A stretch of DNA of 64,000 nucleotides from Gordonia sp. KTR9 (GCF_000143885.2 NC_018581.1:1178001-1242000), one strand, 5' to 3'. Shown: positions 46,438 through 55,601, numbered from the stretch's first letter. Translations and numbers: made by a program. Notes: generated by a model not told the origin, from the sequence alone.

Positions 46438-47742
46438 TCAGATTTCCGGTGTGAGCGGGCTGGCGTGCATCGTCGTGCTCTCGTCGGCGGCGACATCTGG
46501 CGGCGGATTGGTGATGTTGCCCGTACCGTTGCCGGTCATGAGGCGGTCGTTGTCGTCGATGTGGCCGAGGCCGAGCACATGGCCGACTTCGTGTCCCAGC
46601 GTCCATGCGGTAGCTCCCTGCGCGACCACGACCCCCGGTCGACCAGCGGGATGTGCAGCGCAACCGTTCAACGGTGGAACGGTTGAGCGCACGAAGTAGA
46701 CCACCACATCGGTGCTCCCGGCGCCGTTGCGGTTGGCAAACAGTCGATTCTGTTCAGCCGTTGCCGTACCTCGGCGGCACTGGCCGACGTCGACATCGTT
46801 GAGCGTCGGGAAGTCGAGATTCTCCGTGGACGCATGCTGGACAGCGATGCCGCAGCCGGCGTAGACCTCTCGCATCCTGTCGATCGCCGTGTCCACGGCG
46901 ACATCGGGCGCAGTGAGCACCTTGGAATGCAGTCGTACGGTGGGTACCAGTGCCCACCACTTGTGCCACATGGCGTTGTCGGTCCCGGCCACGAAAGTGT
47001 CGATACGATTCGGTCCCCACGAGACAGCTGAAGGCGCCGAGTTGAGAACACCTCCGAGGCTCTCCCAACCTGACCACGTCTTGTCGAACCATTTGTGCCA
47101 CATCGCGTTGTCGGTGCCTCGGACGAAGACGTCCAGTCTTCCGCCGGCCCAGCTCGAGACCCCGGGGCCGGAGGTGAGGACGCCGCCGAGGCTCTCCCAA
47201 CCGGACCACCGGTTGTGGAACCATTTGTGCCAGAGCGCCTTGTCGGTACCGCGTACGAAGACATCGATCCGTCGGTCAGACCACGAGACGGCGGTGGGTG
47301 CGGAAGTGAGGACGCCGCCGAGGCTTTCCCATTCCGACCATCCGTTGTGGAACCATTTGTGCCACAGCGCGTTGTCCGTTCCCTGAACGAAGACGTCCAG
47401 CCGCCCGGCTGCCCAGCTGCAGACGGCGGGTGCCGAAGTGAGGACGCCGCCGAGGCTTTCCCATTCCGACCATCCGTTGTGGAACCATTTGTGCCAGAGT
47501 GCCTTGTCGGTACCGCGTACGAAGACATCGATCCGTCCGTCAGACCACGAGACCGCGGTGGGTGCGGAAGTGAGGACTCCGCCGAGGCTTTCCCATTCCG
47601 ACCATCCGTTGTGGAACCATCTGTGCCACAGCGCGTTGTCGGTACCACGGACGAACGTGTCCAATCTCCCCGACGACCAGGAAGACACACTCGGCGCGCC
47701 TTGCAGCGTGCCACCAAGACTTTCCCATCCAAGCCAAGTCAC
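46438..47742 (-). CDS. PLL-lectin-like beta-propeller fused to a metzincin zinc protease
   Basis: A 434-residue protein in two parts. Residues 6-269 are six 44-residue repeats (each WESLGG...GTDNALWHKWF) of the DUF346/PLL type; in Photorhabdus such propellers are fucose-binding lectins with seven blades. Odd and even repeats differ consistently (SGRLDxF/GTDNA versus DGRIDVF/GTDKA), so the array grew in pairs. Residues about 270-434 are a zinc protease with HEVGHVLGLGH at 384-394 and a Met-turn candidate DRLMTG. No signal peptide is visible. GTG 47742 follows AAAGGAGATG. The gene may target fucosylated glycan, including that of the adjacent gmd/fcl locus. Target and secretion route are inferred. 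Confidence 0.83.
   Translation of the reverse strand: MTWLGWESLGGTLQGAPSVSSWSSGRLDTFVRGTDNALWHRWFHNGWSEWESLGGVLTSAPTAVSWSDGRIDVFVRGTDKALWHKWFHNGWSEWESLGGVLTSAPAVCSWAAGRLDVFVQGTDNALWHKWFHNGWSEWESLGGVLTSAPTAVSWSDRRIDVFVRGTDKALWHKWFHNRWSGWESLGGVLTSGPGVSSWAGGRLDVFVRGTDNAMWHKWFDKTWSGWESLGGVLNSAPSAVSWGPNRIDTFVAGTDNAMWHKWWALVPTVRLHSKVLTAPDVAVDTAIDRMREVYAGCGIAVQHASTENLDFPTLNDVDVGQCRRGTATAEQNRLFANRNGAGSTDVVVYFVRSTVPPLNGCAAHPAGRPGVVVAQGATAWTLGHEVGHVLGLGHIDDNDRLMTGNGTGNITNPPPDVAADESTTMHASPLTPEI
46938..47728 (-). repeat. 132-bp tandem coding repeats (six copies)
   Basis: The DNA repeats with a period of 132 bp, for example GAGGCTCTCCCA at 47188 and GAGGCTTTCCCA at 47320. It encodes the six propeller units. 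Copies two and four are nearly identical at DNA level. Confidence 0.85.
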
Positions 47743-48198
47743 GAGACATCTCCTTTATTAACCGTCTGGGGTACGCCCCGACTGGTTCACCCGGACTTTT
47801 TGTCCGGTGTAGACAGCGTGGTCTGCCCTGAGCGGTCCGTCGTGAGTAGGCGGATACCCGATAGCCGCGTCATCGGCTACGTGGCGATCGGCTGAGCGGT
47901 GAACACAAGTGACAATCGAAGTCCATTTTCCCCGGTGACGACCTCGGCAAGCGCACCTGTCGCTCACGACGATGAACCCGGGTGCGGTTGCATCGACTAT
48001 GACTGAGCCGGACGTGAATTCGGATGTCCGTCAGTCGGACGAATTCTCGGGGAAATGTGCGTCGACGAAGACAGGTAGTCGTTTACTCTATTTCACCGCC
48101 GATCGTGCAGTCATGATTCTTGTGGCCTCACACACAGCCGTTGGGCCGGCCACGACCTGATCATGATTGCGTCTCAGACAGTTCGGTCAGGAGGAACT
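47743..48198. other. 456-bp intergenic region between divergent genes
   Basis: The region separates the lectin-protease gene (minus) from a lipoprotein gene (plus) and should hold both promoters. A small hairpin CCGGAC-TTTTT-GTCCGG lies at 47791-47807. No gene is supported on either strand. Confidence 0.45.
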
Positions 48199-48813
48199 AT
48201 GAACGTCACAGTCCTTGGACGGAGTGTCCTCGCCGTCGTGATCGCTGCGGTTGCCCTCGTCGGGTGTGACGACTCGGGTGGCTCTCCGGCTGGAGACGGC
48301 CCAGACGCGCAGGTCGGGACCGACCGTGCAGATGGGGCGCCGGGGGCGCCGGGCGGATTCGATCGCGGTGGCGGCGGACGGCCGGCGCCGATCGATCTCG
48401 GTGAGTACCTCTTCGGGCCCAGCACCGTCGAGGAGATTCGCGAGATATTCATTGGCCGAATCAGTGGCCAGTGCATCGAGGCGGGTTACCCCAGTGACTG
48501 TGTTCGCGTGAAGGTTGTCGTGGAATCACCGGCGACGCCCCTCGTCTGTGGGGACACCCATCGAGATCACGAGCCCGGTACGGTCCTGTTCACCCGCCTT
48601 GATCCTGACCTCCCGACGCCGAATTCCGGGCCAGCCGTCTACGCCTACCCCGGCGACACGGTCACCATCTTCGGTGCGCCGTGCGTGGAACAGCCTGACG
48701 GCGTGGCCGGCTCAACGGCCGTCGTACCCAGCCAACACTCGAAGTCAGAGACATCCCTGCAGCCGAGTCCCCCTTCTTCGTCGGACGCCGCCGGGAGTCC
48801 TCCCCATGGCTGA
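48199..48813 (+). CDS. Predicted lipoprotein of unknown function
   Basis: A 204-residue protein with a clear lipoprotein signal (VLAVVIAAVALVGC, lipid-bearing C23). A glycine/aspartate-rich linker follows (GGFDRGGGGRPAP), then a small domain with several cysteines (SGQCIEAGYPSDCVRVKVVV, PLVCGDTHRDHEPG) likely forming disulfides outside the cell. AGGAGGAACT precedes the ATG at 48199. It overlaps the next gene by eight bases, so the two may work together at the envelope. I do not recognise the family. Confidence 0.68.
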   Translation: MNVTVLGRSVLAVVIAAVALVGCDDSGGSPAGDGPDAQVGTDRADGAPGAPGGFDRGGGGRPAPIDLGEYLFGPSTVEEIREIFIGRISGQCIEAGYPSDCVRVKVVVESPATPLVCGDTHRDHEPGTVLFTRLDPDLPTPNSGPAVYAYPGDTVTIFGAPCVEQPDGVAGSTAVVPSQHSKSETSLQPSPPSSSDAAGSPPHG

Positions 48814-49732
48814 GCAGCCTCCTGATGGCAGACAGGGGGACACTTCCCAGAACTTTTTCGCGGGGTTACCGCAGGTGGCGCAGGTTGTCGCCCAGTTTGT
48901 CGCGCCGGCAACGTTTCTCGCTGCCTTGCTGTTCTACTGGGGCTTCTTCCACGCCCGCGGCTTCTGCCGGTACTTCGGGGTGAACTCGACTGTGGTGGGG
49001 CTGAACTCGACCGACTACGTCATGCGGAGCGCCGACGGGTTGTTCACACCGCTGGCGATCTGCGGCGCGGTCGCCCTCGCCGCGATCTGGGGGTGGCGAT
49101 CGCTCCCCAGGGAGTTTGCGAATGGGCCGTGGCCGCAACGCCTGCTACCCGCAGCGGCGATCATCAGCATCCTTCTGCTGCTGAACGGGCTCTCCCGGCT
49201 GTTCGTCAGAACATGGCTCAACAGTGGACTCTTTCTCGCGCCCGCGTGCATCATCATCGGGCTCCTGATGCTCTGGGGCGTGGTAGTGGCAAGGCGTCGC
49301 TGTCTGGACGACGATCCGGATGCTCGACCGCGAAGCGCGGTGACCCCCGCCGAGTGGACCCTGATCCTGCTGCTCCTGGGCGGCAGCTTTTTCTGGGGCG
49401 CCACTGACTACTCTCTGGCAGTCGGCCATACGCGAGCGCAGGAGGCGGAAGAGAACCTGTCGAAGTCACCGCAGATAGTGATCTTCAGCGAGAAGGATCT
49501 GGGTCTGGCCATGGACGGGGTCGTCACCTCCGACTGCAGCCCCGCAGGAGCGTACCGTCATCGCACCGACGGACTCGTGCTGATCATGGCGACCGATCAC
49601 AACCTGGTCGTGGTTCCGCGTACGTGGAACTCTCAAACCGGAAGTGCCGTCGTGCTGCCACGAAACGGTGCCGGCGCCGTTCGGCTGGAGTTCGATCTGA
49701 GCAGTGACACCGTGCCACGTCCGCCGTGCTGA
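48806..49732 (+). CDS. Multi-pass membrane protein of unknown function
   Basis: A 308-residue protein with five hydrophobic segments (about 22-46, 75-93, 108-125, 136-157 and 183-201) and a C-terminal outer or inner domain of about 100 residues with several strands (QIVIFSEKDLGLAMDGV, GLVLIMATDHNLVVVPRTW). The ATG at 48806 overlaps the lipoprotein stop and gives a natural N-terminus; the frame upstream is shadow. No family recognised. The pairing with a lipoprotein suggests an envelope function. Confidence 0.65.
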   Translation: MAEQPPDGRQGDTSQNFFAGLPQVAQVVAQFVAPATFLAALLFYWGFFHARGFCRYFGVNSTVVGLNSTDYVMRSADGLFTPLAICGAVALAAIWGWRSLPREFANGPWPQRLLPAAAIISILLLLNGLSRLFVRTWLNSGLFLAPACIIIGLLMLWGVVVARRRCLDDDPDARPRSAVTPAEWTLILLLLGGSFFWGATDYSLAVGHTRAQEAEENLSKSPQIVIFSEKDLGLAMDGVVTSDCSPAGAYRHRTDGLVLIMATDHNLVVVPRTWNSQTGSAVVLPRNGAGAVRLEFDLSSDTVPRPPC

Positions 49733-49755
49733 TATCGCGATTCAGCCCGAGAGGG

Positions 49756-49831
49756 TGGTGCCCCCACCAGGGCTCGAACCTGGGACCTGCGGATTAAAAG
49801 TCCGTAGCTCTACCAACTGAGCTATAGGGGC
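49756..49831 (-). tRNA. tRNA-Lys (anticodon TTT)
   Basis: Read on the minus strand from 49831: acceptor GCCCCTA pairs with TGGGGGC, the anticodon loop is CTTTTAA, the T-arm is GGTTCGAGCC, and the CCA end is encoded. All four arms fold. Confidence 0.95.
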
Positions 49832-50013
49832 AGGGCCCCGGTCGGCCGGGGCGTCGATGAGTTTACAACGTGTAGAAGCCGGGCGAACGGGCGCCTCGGC
49901 GGGCGTGTCGTCGGACTGCTCCAGACGACACGTTAATGTCGTTGATCAGGCGATTTGTGGTTTGCGCGAGACGTGTCATAAGCTATCGAAGCTCCCAACG
50001 GAGAACACGACCG

Positions 50014-50086
50014 GCCCCCTTCGTCTAGCGGCCTAGGACGCCGCCCTTTCAAGGCGGTAGCGCGGGTTCGAATCCCGTAGGGGGTA
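50014..50086 (+). tRNA. tRNA-Glu (anticodon TTC)
   Basis: Acceptor GCCCCCT pairs with AGGGGGT, the anticodon stem CCGCC/GGCGG encloses CTTTCAA, and the T-loop is GGTTCGAATCC. CCA is not encoded. Confidence 0.95.
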
Positions 50087-50133
50087 CGCCTGCCCGGCAC
50101 TCGGCAACGAGGACCGTGCAGATAATTTAACAA

Positions 50134-50210
50134 GGCCCTGTGGCGCAGTTGGTTAGCGCGCCGCCCTGTCACGGCGGAGGTCGCGGGTTCGAGTCCCGTC
50201 AGGGTCGCCA
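50134..50210 (+). tRNA. tRNA-Asp (anticodon GTC)
   Basis: Acceptor GGCCCTG pairs with CAGGGTC, the anticodon stem CCGCC/GGCGG encloses CTGTCAC, and the T-loop is GGTTCGAGTCC. GCCA is encoded at the 3' end. Confidence 0.95.
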
Positions 50211-50242
50211 AAAGGTTTCGGTTCGTTGAATCGGTTCCTTCC

Positions 50243-50316
50243 GGCCAGGTAGCTCAGTTGGTACGAGCGTCCGCCTGAAAAGCGGAAGGTCGTCGGTTCG
50301 ATCCCGACTCTGGCCA
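50243..50316 (+). tRNA. tRNA-Phe (anticodon GAA)
   Basis: Acceptor GGCCAGG pairs with TCTGGCC, the anticodon stem TCCGC/GCGGA encloses CTGAAAA, and the T-loop is GGTTCGATCCC. CCA is not encoded. It is the last gene of the + strand tRNA trio. Confidence 0.95.
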
Positions 50317-50320
50317 CAAC

Positions 50321-50358
50321 GCAAATCTCCACCAGCCTCAGCTGGTGGAGATTTTTGC
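50321..50358 (+). terminator. Strong terminator after the tRNA cluster
   Basis: A perfect 14-bp stem (AAATCTCCACCAGC at 50323-50336 with GCTGGTGGAGATTT at 50341-50354), loop CTCA, followed by TTGC. A-tract and T-tract on the two sides suggest it works in both directions, for the tRNAs and for the convergent DUF222 gene. Confidence 0.85.
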
Positions 50359-50386
50359 ATCGCACGGGGTTTCTTCAGGGCCATGG

Positions 50387-52003
50387 TCAGAACGGCGGCG
50401 GGTTGTCGAGGAAGTCCTGACGGTCGGCCTCGAGTTCGGCTTCGCGCTGTTTCCGGTTGCGGGCACGCTCCGCCCGCCGACGGGCCAGTTTCGCGGCGAG
50501 TCGGTTGGTGGCCGGACGCGGATCGTCGTCCGGTGCGATCGTGCGCGGTGACGGCGGCGCCTGCGCTGCCTGTTCGAACCGGATGCGGCGCAGGTTGGGG
50601 AACAGATCCTCCAGGGTTTCCGCGTCGCCGCGGATCGTGACACCTTCCGGGGTGACGTACTCGGTGACCAGGCGGCCGTCCTCATCGCGATACTGCTCGT
50701 CGACCCAGTCGCCATGTGTTTTGTGGAGATGACCCGCGCGGCACTTCGCGTTCAGGTTGTCGCTCGACGTCGCGCCGCCTTGGGCGGGGCTGGTGTGGTC
50801 GTACTCGGTCACGTGGTCGAGATCGCACTCGAAAGCCGAACGCTCACAGCCCGGTTCGGTGCAGTACCCGTCTCGGACCCGAACGAAGTCCGCGCAGGCG
50901 GAGGTCGGGCGATAGGGATCGGACGGCTGGGCGCCGGGGTAGACGACTGTGGTGCCCGCCTCGGGGTCGGTATCGCCGGGGATGGGTCGCGTCCGTTTGG
51001 GGGTGACGGGTGTCAGCGTGGCGTCCTCGCGGGCGGCGAGGTCGCGGACGTGTTCGTCGGAGATGACGCCGTACCCGTCGAGGAACCCGGGCCCGGATGC
51101 GCCGGCGAGAGTAGCGGCGTCAGTGACGACATGAATGACGACCTCGGACCTGAGGGCGGCGAGGAGCGAGTCGGCCTCAGGGATACGGGCGGTGCAGTCG
51201 TCACGGTCGCAGTGACATTCGAACGCCGTACGGGTGAGCAACGCGAACATCGCATCGGAGGTGCGGACACCCAGAATGCGGCCGTCGTGTTCACACACCG
51301 AATCAGCCAGTATGCGAACCGCTTTGGCACTGATCCGGATGTTCTCGGCCGACATGACAGCGGTGATCTCCCCGACGCCGTCGTGGAAGTTGTCGGTCCA
51401 CACGCCGCGGGAGTCGAGGGCGTCACGGCGTCGCTCGCGGACGAGGTCGGGGTCGTGGCGGAAGATGAGTCGGTCGACCATGTCGCGTAGGCGCGGACGA
51501 TCCCACGAGCCCCGGCGGTTACGGATGGTCCTGGCGATCTCGGCGTCGACGGTCGGGATGATCGGATCGTCGGCGGGGATGAGTTCGGTACGGGAGATGA
51601 TCAGGCGGATCTGCTCGTCGGTGACGATCCCGTCGCGCAGGGTCGTGGCGACCTCGGGCAACCGGTCGCGGAGGGTCAGGGCCTCGTCGATCAAGATCTC
51701 GGCGCGGCGACGCGAGATGGCCGACTGGCGTGCGATCCGAGCGGCGCAGTCGGCGTAACCGTCCATCACGAAGGCGTCGGTGTGTTCGCGTGCGCCGACG
51801 AGACGGTCGTACATGACCGCGACCGTCTGATAGCGGCTCCACGCGAGGTAGGAGAGGCCTCGGCTGCCGGCGCCGAGGCCGTTCATCAGGGTGACCATGT
51901 CGTCCTCGTCGGCGTAGGCAGGATCGACCCCGGCGAGAAACTCGCTCGGTAGATCGGTCCATGCCCGCACGATGACTCCGGACTGTCGCGGGCCGGTCCC
52001 CAT
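50387..52003 (-). CDS. DUF222/HNH endonuclease domain protein (13E12-repeat family)
   Basis: A 538-residue protein with an N-terminal helical DUF222 domain (about 20-330; ARQSAISRRRAEILIDEALT, DGIVTDEQIRLIISRT) and a C-terminal HNH nuclease motif (CTEPGCERSAFECDLDHVTE, then SSDNLNAKCRAGHLHKTHGDW, with the usual zinc-binding cysteines). These genes are multicopy in mycolic-acid actinobacteria and often behave as mobile or repeated elements; their function is not settled. The C-terminal 60 residues are charged (RRRAERARNRKQ). The gene faces the tRNA cluster. Confidence 0.92.
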   Translation of the reverse strand: MGTGPRQSGVIVRAWTDLPSEFLAGVDPAYADEDDMVTLMNGLGAGSRGLSYLAWSRYQTVAVMYDRLVGAREHTDAFVMDGYADCAARIARQSAISRRRAEILIDEALTLRDRLPEVATTLRDGIVTDEQIRLIISRTELIPADDPIIPTVDAEIARTIRNRRGSWDRPRLRDMVDRLIFRHDPDLVRERRRDALDSRGVWTDNFHDGVGEITAVMSAENIRISAKAVRILADSVCEHDGRILGVRTSDAMFALLTRTAFECHCDRDDCTARIPEADSLLAALRSEVVIHVVTDAATLAGASGPGFLDGYGVISDEHVRDLAAREDATLTPVTPKRTRPIPGDTDPEAGTTVVYPGAQPSDPYRPTSACADFVRVRDGYCTEPGCERSAFECDLDHVTEYDHTSPAQGGATSSDNLNAKCRAGHLHKTHGDWVDEQYRDEDGRLVTEYVTPEGVTIRGDAETLEDLFPNLRRIRFEQAAQAPPSPRTIAPDDDPRPATNRLAAKLARRRAERARNRKQREAELEADRQDFLDNPPPF

Positions 52004-52161
52004 CCCGGCCCTCTGAACACCAATCTAAACCACCCCACCGACAACCCCGGATCGCAATCCACAGGAGCGGTAAGCGGTTGAGAGAGAGCGGTTTTGGCGA
52101 TGGGCTGCGCAGCCGGCGAAGGGTGCTGGCCGGGAGTGTCGTCGGCGCGGCGTCTGACGTG

Positions 52162-53529
52162 TCAGGCGGCGTCGGACTCGCTCTCCGTCGAGTCGGAGGA
52201 TGTGTCCGTCTCGGAGTCGGGAGTGTCGTTTCCGGTGTCCGCGTCCGGCGTGCTCGCGTCTGGTGTGTTCGAGGCGTCGGCTGGCGCTTCGGTGCTGTCG
52301 GAGGAGGGCTCGGCATCCGTGGAATGGCGCCCGACTCCGGTCAGGCGGTGGCGTCCGCCTTCGGTGGTCTGTGGTTCGGGAGTGGTTTCGACCCGGCTCC
52401 TCGCTGCGCTCGTCGCCTGCTCAACCAACGGCGACATCGTGTCCTCAACCGGCACTGCGGCGTTCGATGCCGTTGGCGTCACCAGGGGATAGAAGGCGTT
52501 GTTCACCGCATCCCACCGACGGATGTTGGATTCGCTCGGATCGATACCCACGGCGTCGTTCAGGATCATCGCGACCAACGTGAGCGGGTGGTGCTTCGGC
52601 TGGTAGACGACGTAGGTGGTGTTGCCGTCCCGGCTCCGCATGGTCGTCGGGGGCTCGGTGTAATCGATCAGGTTGCCGTAGTTCTCTTCGCCGAGGCCGC
52701 TGTGGATCGCGATGAAACCGGCGCCGTTCACGAGTAGCGAACTCAACGGCCGCAGCGTTTTCCACTGGAAGTTGGCAACCGGATCGCCGACCACGACGAC
52801 GGACACCACGTCCAGGTCCTCGCCCGTTGCCCCTGGGTCGCGAGCGCCGTTGCTCTCGGCGCCGAACAGTTCGAACACCGCGCCGACCACCGGGTGCTCG
52901 TCCGCCCACGCCTTGAGGCCCCATGGGCTCCGTGGGTCGGAGATGAGCAGGACCATCGACCGGTCGACGTCGATGGTGCCGCCGGCCACGGCTGTCTCGG
53001 CGGCATCACCGAGTGCGTCGGCTCCCTGGGAGTACCCGGTGTACACGACGAAGGGTTGTCCGTCGGTCTGCTGCGCGAACGCCCGCATGACGGCCAGGTT
53101 GTTGTCGATGGCGACATCGCGTGACGCGTCGTAACCGGGTGCAAAGATCGGCAGCACCGCACCCGAACGACCGGAGACCAACGGCCCCAGCGCCTCTGGG
53201 TAGTCGATGATCAAGGTCTGGCGGCCCGCGCGTAGACCGTGAATGCGCGGGAACAGGGTGCCGTCGTCGGTTCCGGGTGTCACCACCACGATCGTGTTGC
53301 CGTCCGCCCGTGGGAACGTAGTCGACAGCCAGTCCGGCCCGAGCCCGTCGTCGGGTTCGGCGGGCCGGAAGACGCCCGCATCGTCGAGCTCGGCAATGGT
53401 TTGCTGCGTCTGTGGTGACAACACCGGTGCCGCAACCGCGGTCGACGACAGTGCCGTCGGAACGATCAGGCCCAGGCACAGTGCGCAACCCACCGAAGAT
53501 GCGCGTAGCGCCTGTCGAATGCCTGTCAT
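52162..53529 (-). CDS. Secreted PE-PPE-domain-type alpha/beta hydrolase with acidic tail
   Basis: A signal peptide (residues 1-34, ending AVAAP) precedes an alpha/beta-hydrolase domain of the PE-PPE (PF08237) kind: VVVTPGTDDGTLFP, the nucleophile elbow TGYSQGA with S167, and YVVYQPKHHPLTLVAMILND. Mycobacterial relatives act as esterases on lipids. After residue 355, PLVEQATSAARSRVETT is encoded by one copy of the dispersed repeat, and the last 60 residues are rich in D, S, T and E. The ATG at 53529 follows GGAGAACC. The acidic tail is unusual for the family and may be a flexible wall spacer. Confidence 0.85.
   Translation of the reverse strand: MTGIRQALRASSVGCALCLGLIVPTALSSTAVAAPVLSPQTQQTIAELDDAGVFRPAEPDDGLGPDWLSTTFPRADGNTIVVVTPGTDDGTLFPRIHGLRAGRQTLIIDYPEALGPLVSGRSGAVLPIFAPGYDASRDVAIDNNLAVMRAFAQQTDGQPFVVYTGYSQGADALGDAAETAVAGGTIDVDRSMVLLISDPRSPWGLKAWADEHPVVGAVFELFGAESNGARDPGATGEDLDVVSVVVVGDPVANFQWKTLRPLSSLLVNGAGFIAIHSGLGEENYGNLIDYTEPPTTMRSRDGNTTYVVYQPKHHPLTLVAMILNDAVGIDPSESNIRRWDAVNNAFYPLVTPTASNAAVPVEDTMSPLVEQATSAARSRVETTPEPQTTEGGRHRLTGVGRHSTDAEPSSDSTEAPADASNTPDASTPDADTGNDTPDSETDTSSDSTESESDAA
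52383..52431 (-). repeat. Single in-frame copy of the dispersed repeat
   Basis: GGTTTCGACCCGGCTCCTCG followed by CTGCGCTCGTCGCC and TGCTCAACCA matches the element at 30931-30980 almost base for base. It encodes the same peptide in an unrelated protein. Confidence 0.9.
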
Positions 53530-53838
53530 GGTTCTCCCTGCCCCGGTGAATGTCGCGTCGACGTGACACCCCGTGTTGTCATGCTCAATCGGCGCTCCGC
53601 GATCTCGAAACTCGGCCAATTGTCTGCTTTCGCTGAAGTGCGCGACAAGTTACCGGCGGGTTTTCACCTGATCGAGGGAACGAGATTCACCCGTTCAGAG
53701 GAGTGGCGTGTTGGGTTGAGCGAGAGCTGAATTCGGCACGCACGGTCGGCGAGGCGGTGGCGCCGCGACTGGGCCGTGGACTGTGCGCTTCTCTGGGTTC
53801 GCGATCTGCGCGGGCGCCGGACCGTCCATACTCATCCA
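53530..53838. other. 309-bp divergent intergenic region
   Basis: Between the PE-PPE-like gene (minus) and a membrane protein gene (plus), it presumably holds both promoters. An open frame starts near 53703 on the + strand but lacks protein character. No known motif seen. Confidence 0.45.
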
Positions 53839-54903
53839 ATGAGAACTCGCACGACCACGGTGGTCGTCCGCAGCGTGTACGGCACCGCGGCCGTCGAGTG
53901 GTTCCTGATCATCGCGATCGCGACGATCATCGTCACTCGGTTGTATCTGCACCTCACGGGGTATCCGCAGATCGGTGGCGGGACCCTGCACATCGCGCAT
54001 GCGCTGTGGGGCGGGGCGCTGATGATGCTGGCGCTGATCACCGGATGGCTGTTCCTCGGGGCGACCGCGCGGATCGTCGCGATCGTCCTGGGCGGTATCG
54101 GTTTCGGCCTGTTCCTCGACGAGGTCGGCAAATTCGTCACCCGCACCAACGACTACTTCTACGGGCCGTCGGCGGAGATCATGTACGTGCTCGTGGTGAT
54201 GATCCTGCTGATCAGCCGCGTCGTGCGAGATATGAAGCGGCCCACCGGTGCCGAGGCCCTCGCCAATGCGGCCGTCATCGCGGCCGACGGTGTCGCGCAC
54301 GGGCTTCCGGAGCGTCGTCGGCGCCAGGCCGAGGAATTCCTCGTGGTCGCCGAGGACAAGGGGCTCGACACCGAGACGATCGGGCATGTCCGAGCGCTCC
54401 TCGAGTCGAGCGAGGGCACCCCCGACCGGTTGATGCGGCTCCGCGACCGTGCGGTGGCACTGATCCCGGACTTCTTCCGGAGTCCGCGATGGATCCCGGT
54501 CGTCGGATGGGGGCTGGTCGTGGGGTCCGCCCTCACCATCGTCGTCGGCGTCCTGAGCTTCTACTTCACCGGCGACCGCAGCGAGGAACTCGACATCTAC
54601 ATCGAGCTCACCGGCAGTACCCCGGCCACGTGGATCCTGTTGATCAGCGGGGTCGCCACCCTGGCCTTGGCCCTGCCGGCGATGGTCGCGCGCCGGCGCG
54701 GCGTCGAACCGACCGGGCCGCTGCGCGGGCTTCGGATCGCCGCGCTCGTGTTCATGCTGTCGAACGCACTCGTCGACTTCGCGCTCGAAGGCTTCGGTGC
54801 CCTGTTCAACCTCGCCCTCGGGCTGTCCGCGCTCAGCATCGTGAGCTACCACCTCGCACGAGCCGCCACGTCGAACGACGGACATGATCAACTGAGGGTG
54901 TGA
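53839..54903 (+). CDS. Multi-pass membrane protein of unknown function
   Basis: A 354-residue protein with four N-terminal helices (between 20 and 130), a soluble helical stretch of about 90 residues ([40 protein letters not shown]) and four C-terminal helices. [20 protein letters not shown] between helices three and four is a conserved-looking loop with acidic residues. I do not recognise a family. It overlaps the Nudix gene by four bases, so co-expression is likely. Confidence 0.7.
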   Translation: MRTRTTTVVVRSVYGTAAVEWFLIIAIATIIVTRLYLHLTGYPQIGGGTLHIAHALWGGALMMLALITGWLFLGATARIVAIVLGGIGFGLFLDEVGKFVTRTNDYFYGPSAEIMYVLVVMILLISRVVRDMKRPTGAEALANAAVIAADGVAHGLPERRRRQAEEFLVVAEDKGLDTETIGHVRALLESSEGTPDRLMRLRDRAVALIPDFFRSPRWIPVVGWGLVVGSALTIVVGVLSFYFTGDRSEELDIYIELTGSTPATWILLISGVATLALALPAMVARRRGVEPTGPLRGLRIAALVFMLSNALVDFALEGFGALFNLALGLSALSIVSYHLARAATSNDGHDQLRV

Positions 54904-55502
54904 CTCACCTCGATCGGACCGTGGCCGCCGCCCGCGTCGAAGGCTTCGACCGTCGCACCGCGGATGTCCCCGACGCCCGGGCCGCCTCGGTCGTGCTCGC
55001 GGTCGCGGAGAAGGACGGACGCCAGGGGATCTGGCTGTGCAAACGCCCTCCGACGATGCGACGCCACGCCGCCCAGTTCGCACTCCCCGGCGGTCGGCTG
55101 GACCCCGGTGAGGACCACGTCACGGCCGGCCTGCGCGAACTCGACGAAGAACTCGGCATCCGGTTGCCGCCGAGTTCGGTACTCGGGGCGCTCGACGACT
55201 ATCCGACACGTTCGGGATTCGTGATCACGCCGATCGTCTGCTGGGCCGAGGAGTATCAGGAACCGACGCCCAACCCCGACGAGGTGGCGCTGCTGTTCTT
55301 CGTCACGTTCGAAGAACTGCTCGTCGAACCGCGGTTCCTCACCATCCCGCAGTCGGACCTGCCGGTCATCCAGCTGCCGATCGTCGGGTCCCTCGTCCAC
55401 GCGCCGACGGCCGCGGTGATCTACCAGTTCGCGGAGGTCGTCCTGCGGGATCGACAGACGCGGGTCGACGGCTTCGAGCAGCCGGTGTTCGCCTGGAAAT
55501 GA
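54900..55502 (+). CDS. Nudix hydrolase (CoA pyrophosphatase-like)
   Basis: A 200-residue Nudix protein. The Nudix box [20 protein letters not shown] is complete (G-x5-E-x7-RE-x2-EE). Just upstream, [12 protein letters not shown] resembles the CoA pyrophosphatase (NudL) motif that precedes the box. It should cleave a nucleoside diphosphate linked to another group, perhaps coenzyme A. It starts at GTG 54900, overlapping the previous stop. Confidence 0.85.
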   Translation: MTHLDRTVAAARVEGFDRRTADVPDARAASVVLAVAEKDGRQGIWLCKRPPTMRRHAAQFALPGGRLDPGEDHVTAGLRELDEELGIRLPPSSVLGALDDYPTRSGFVITPIVCWAEEYQEPTPNPDEVALLFFVTFEELLVEPRFLTIPQSDLPVIQLPIVGSLVHAPTAAVIYQFAEVVLRDRQTRVDGFEQPVFAWK

Positions 55503-55601
55503 GTGTGTGACGCACATCACTGTGGTGCGAGGGATGAAATCGGACCGTGGTCCGGTTAGTGTCTGGTGAAGCACGACTACTCCCTCTGGAAGGACCACGA
55601 C

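Noticed and set aside
50243..50387. tRNA-Phe 3' end as an attachment site for an integrated element
   Set aside because: No duplicate of the tRNA 3' end and no integrase were seen in the window.
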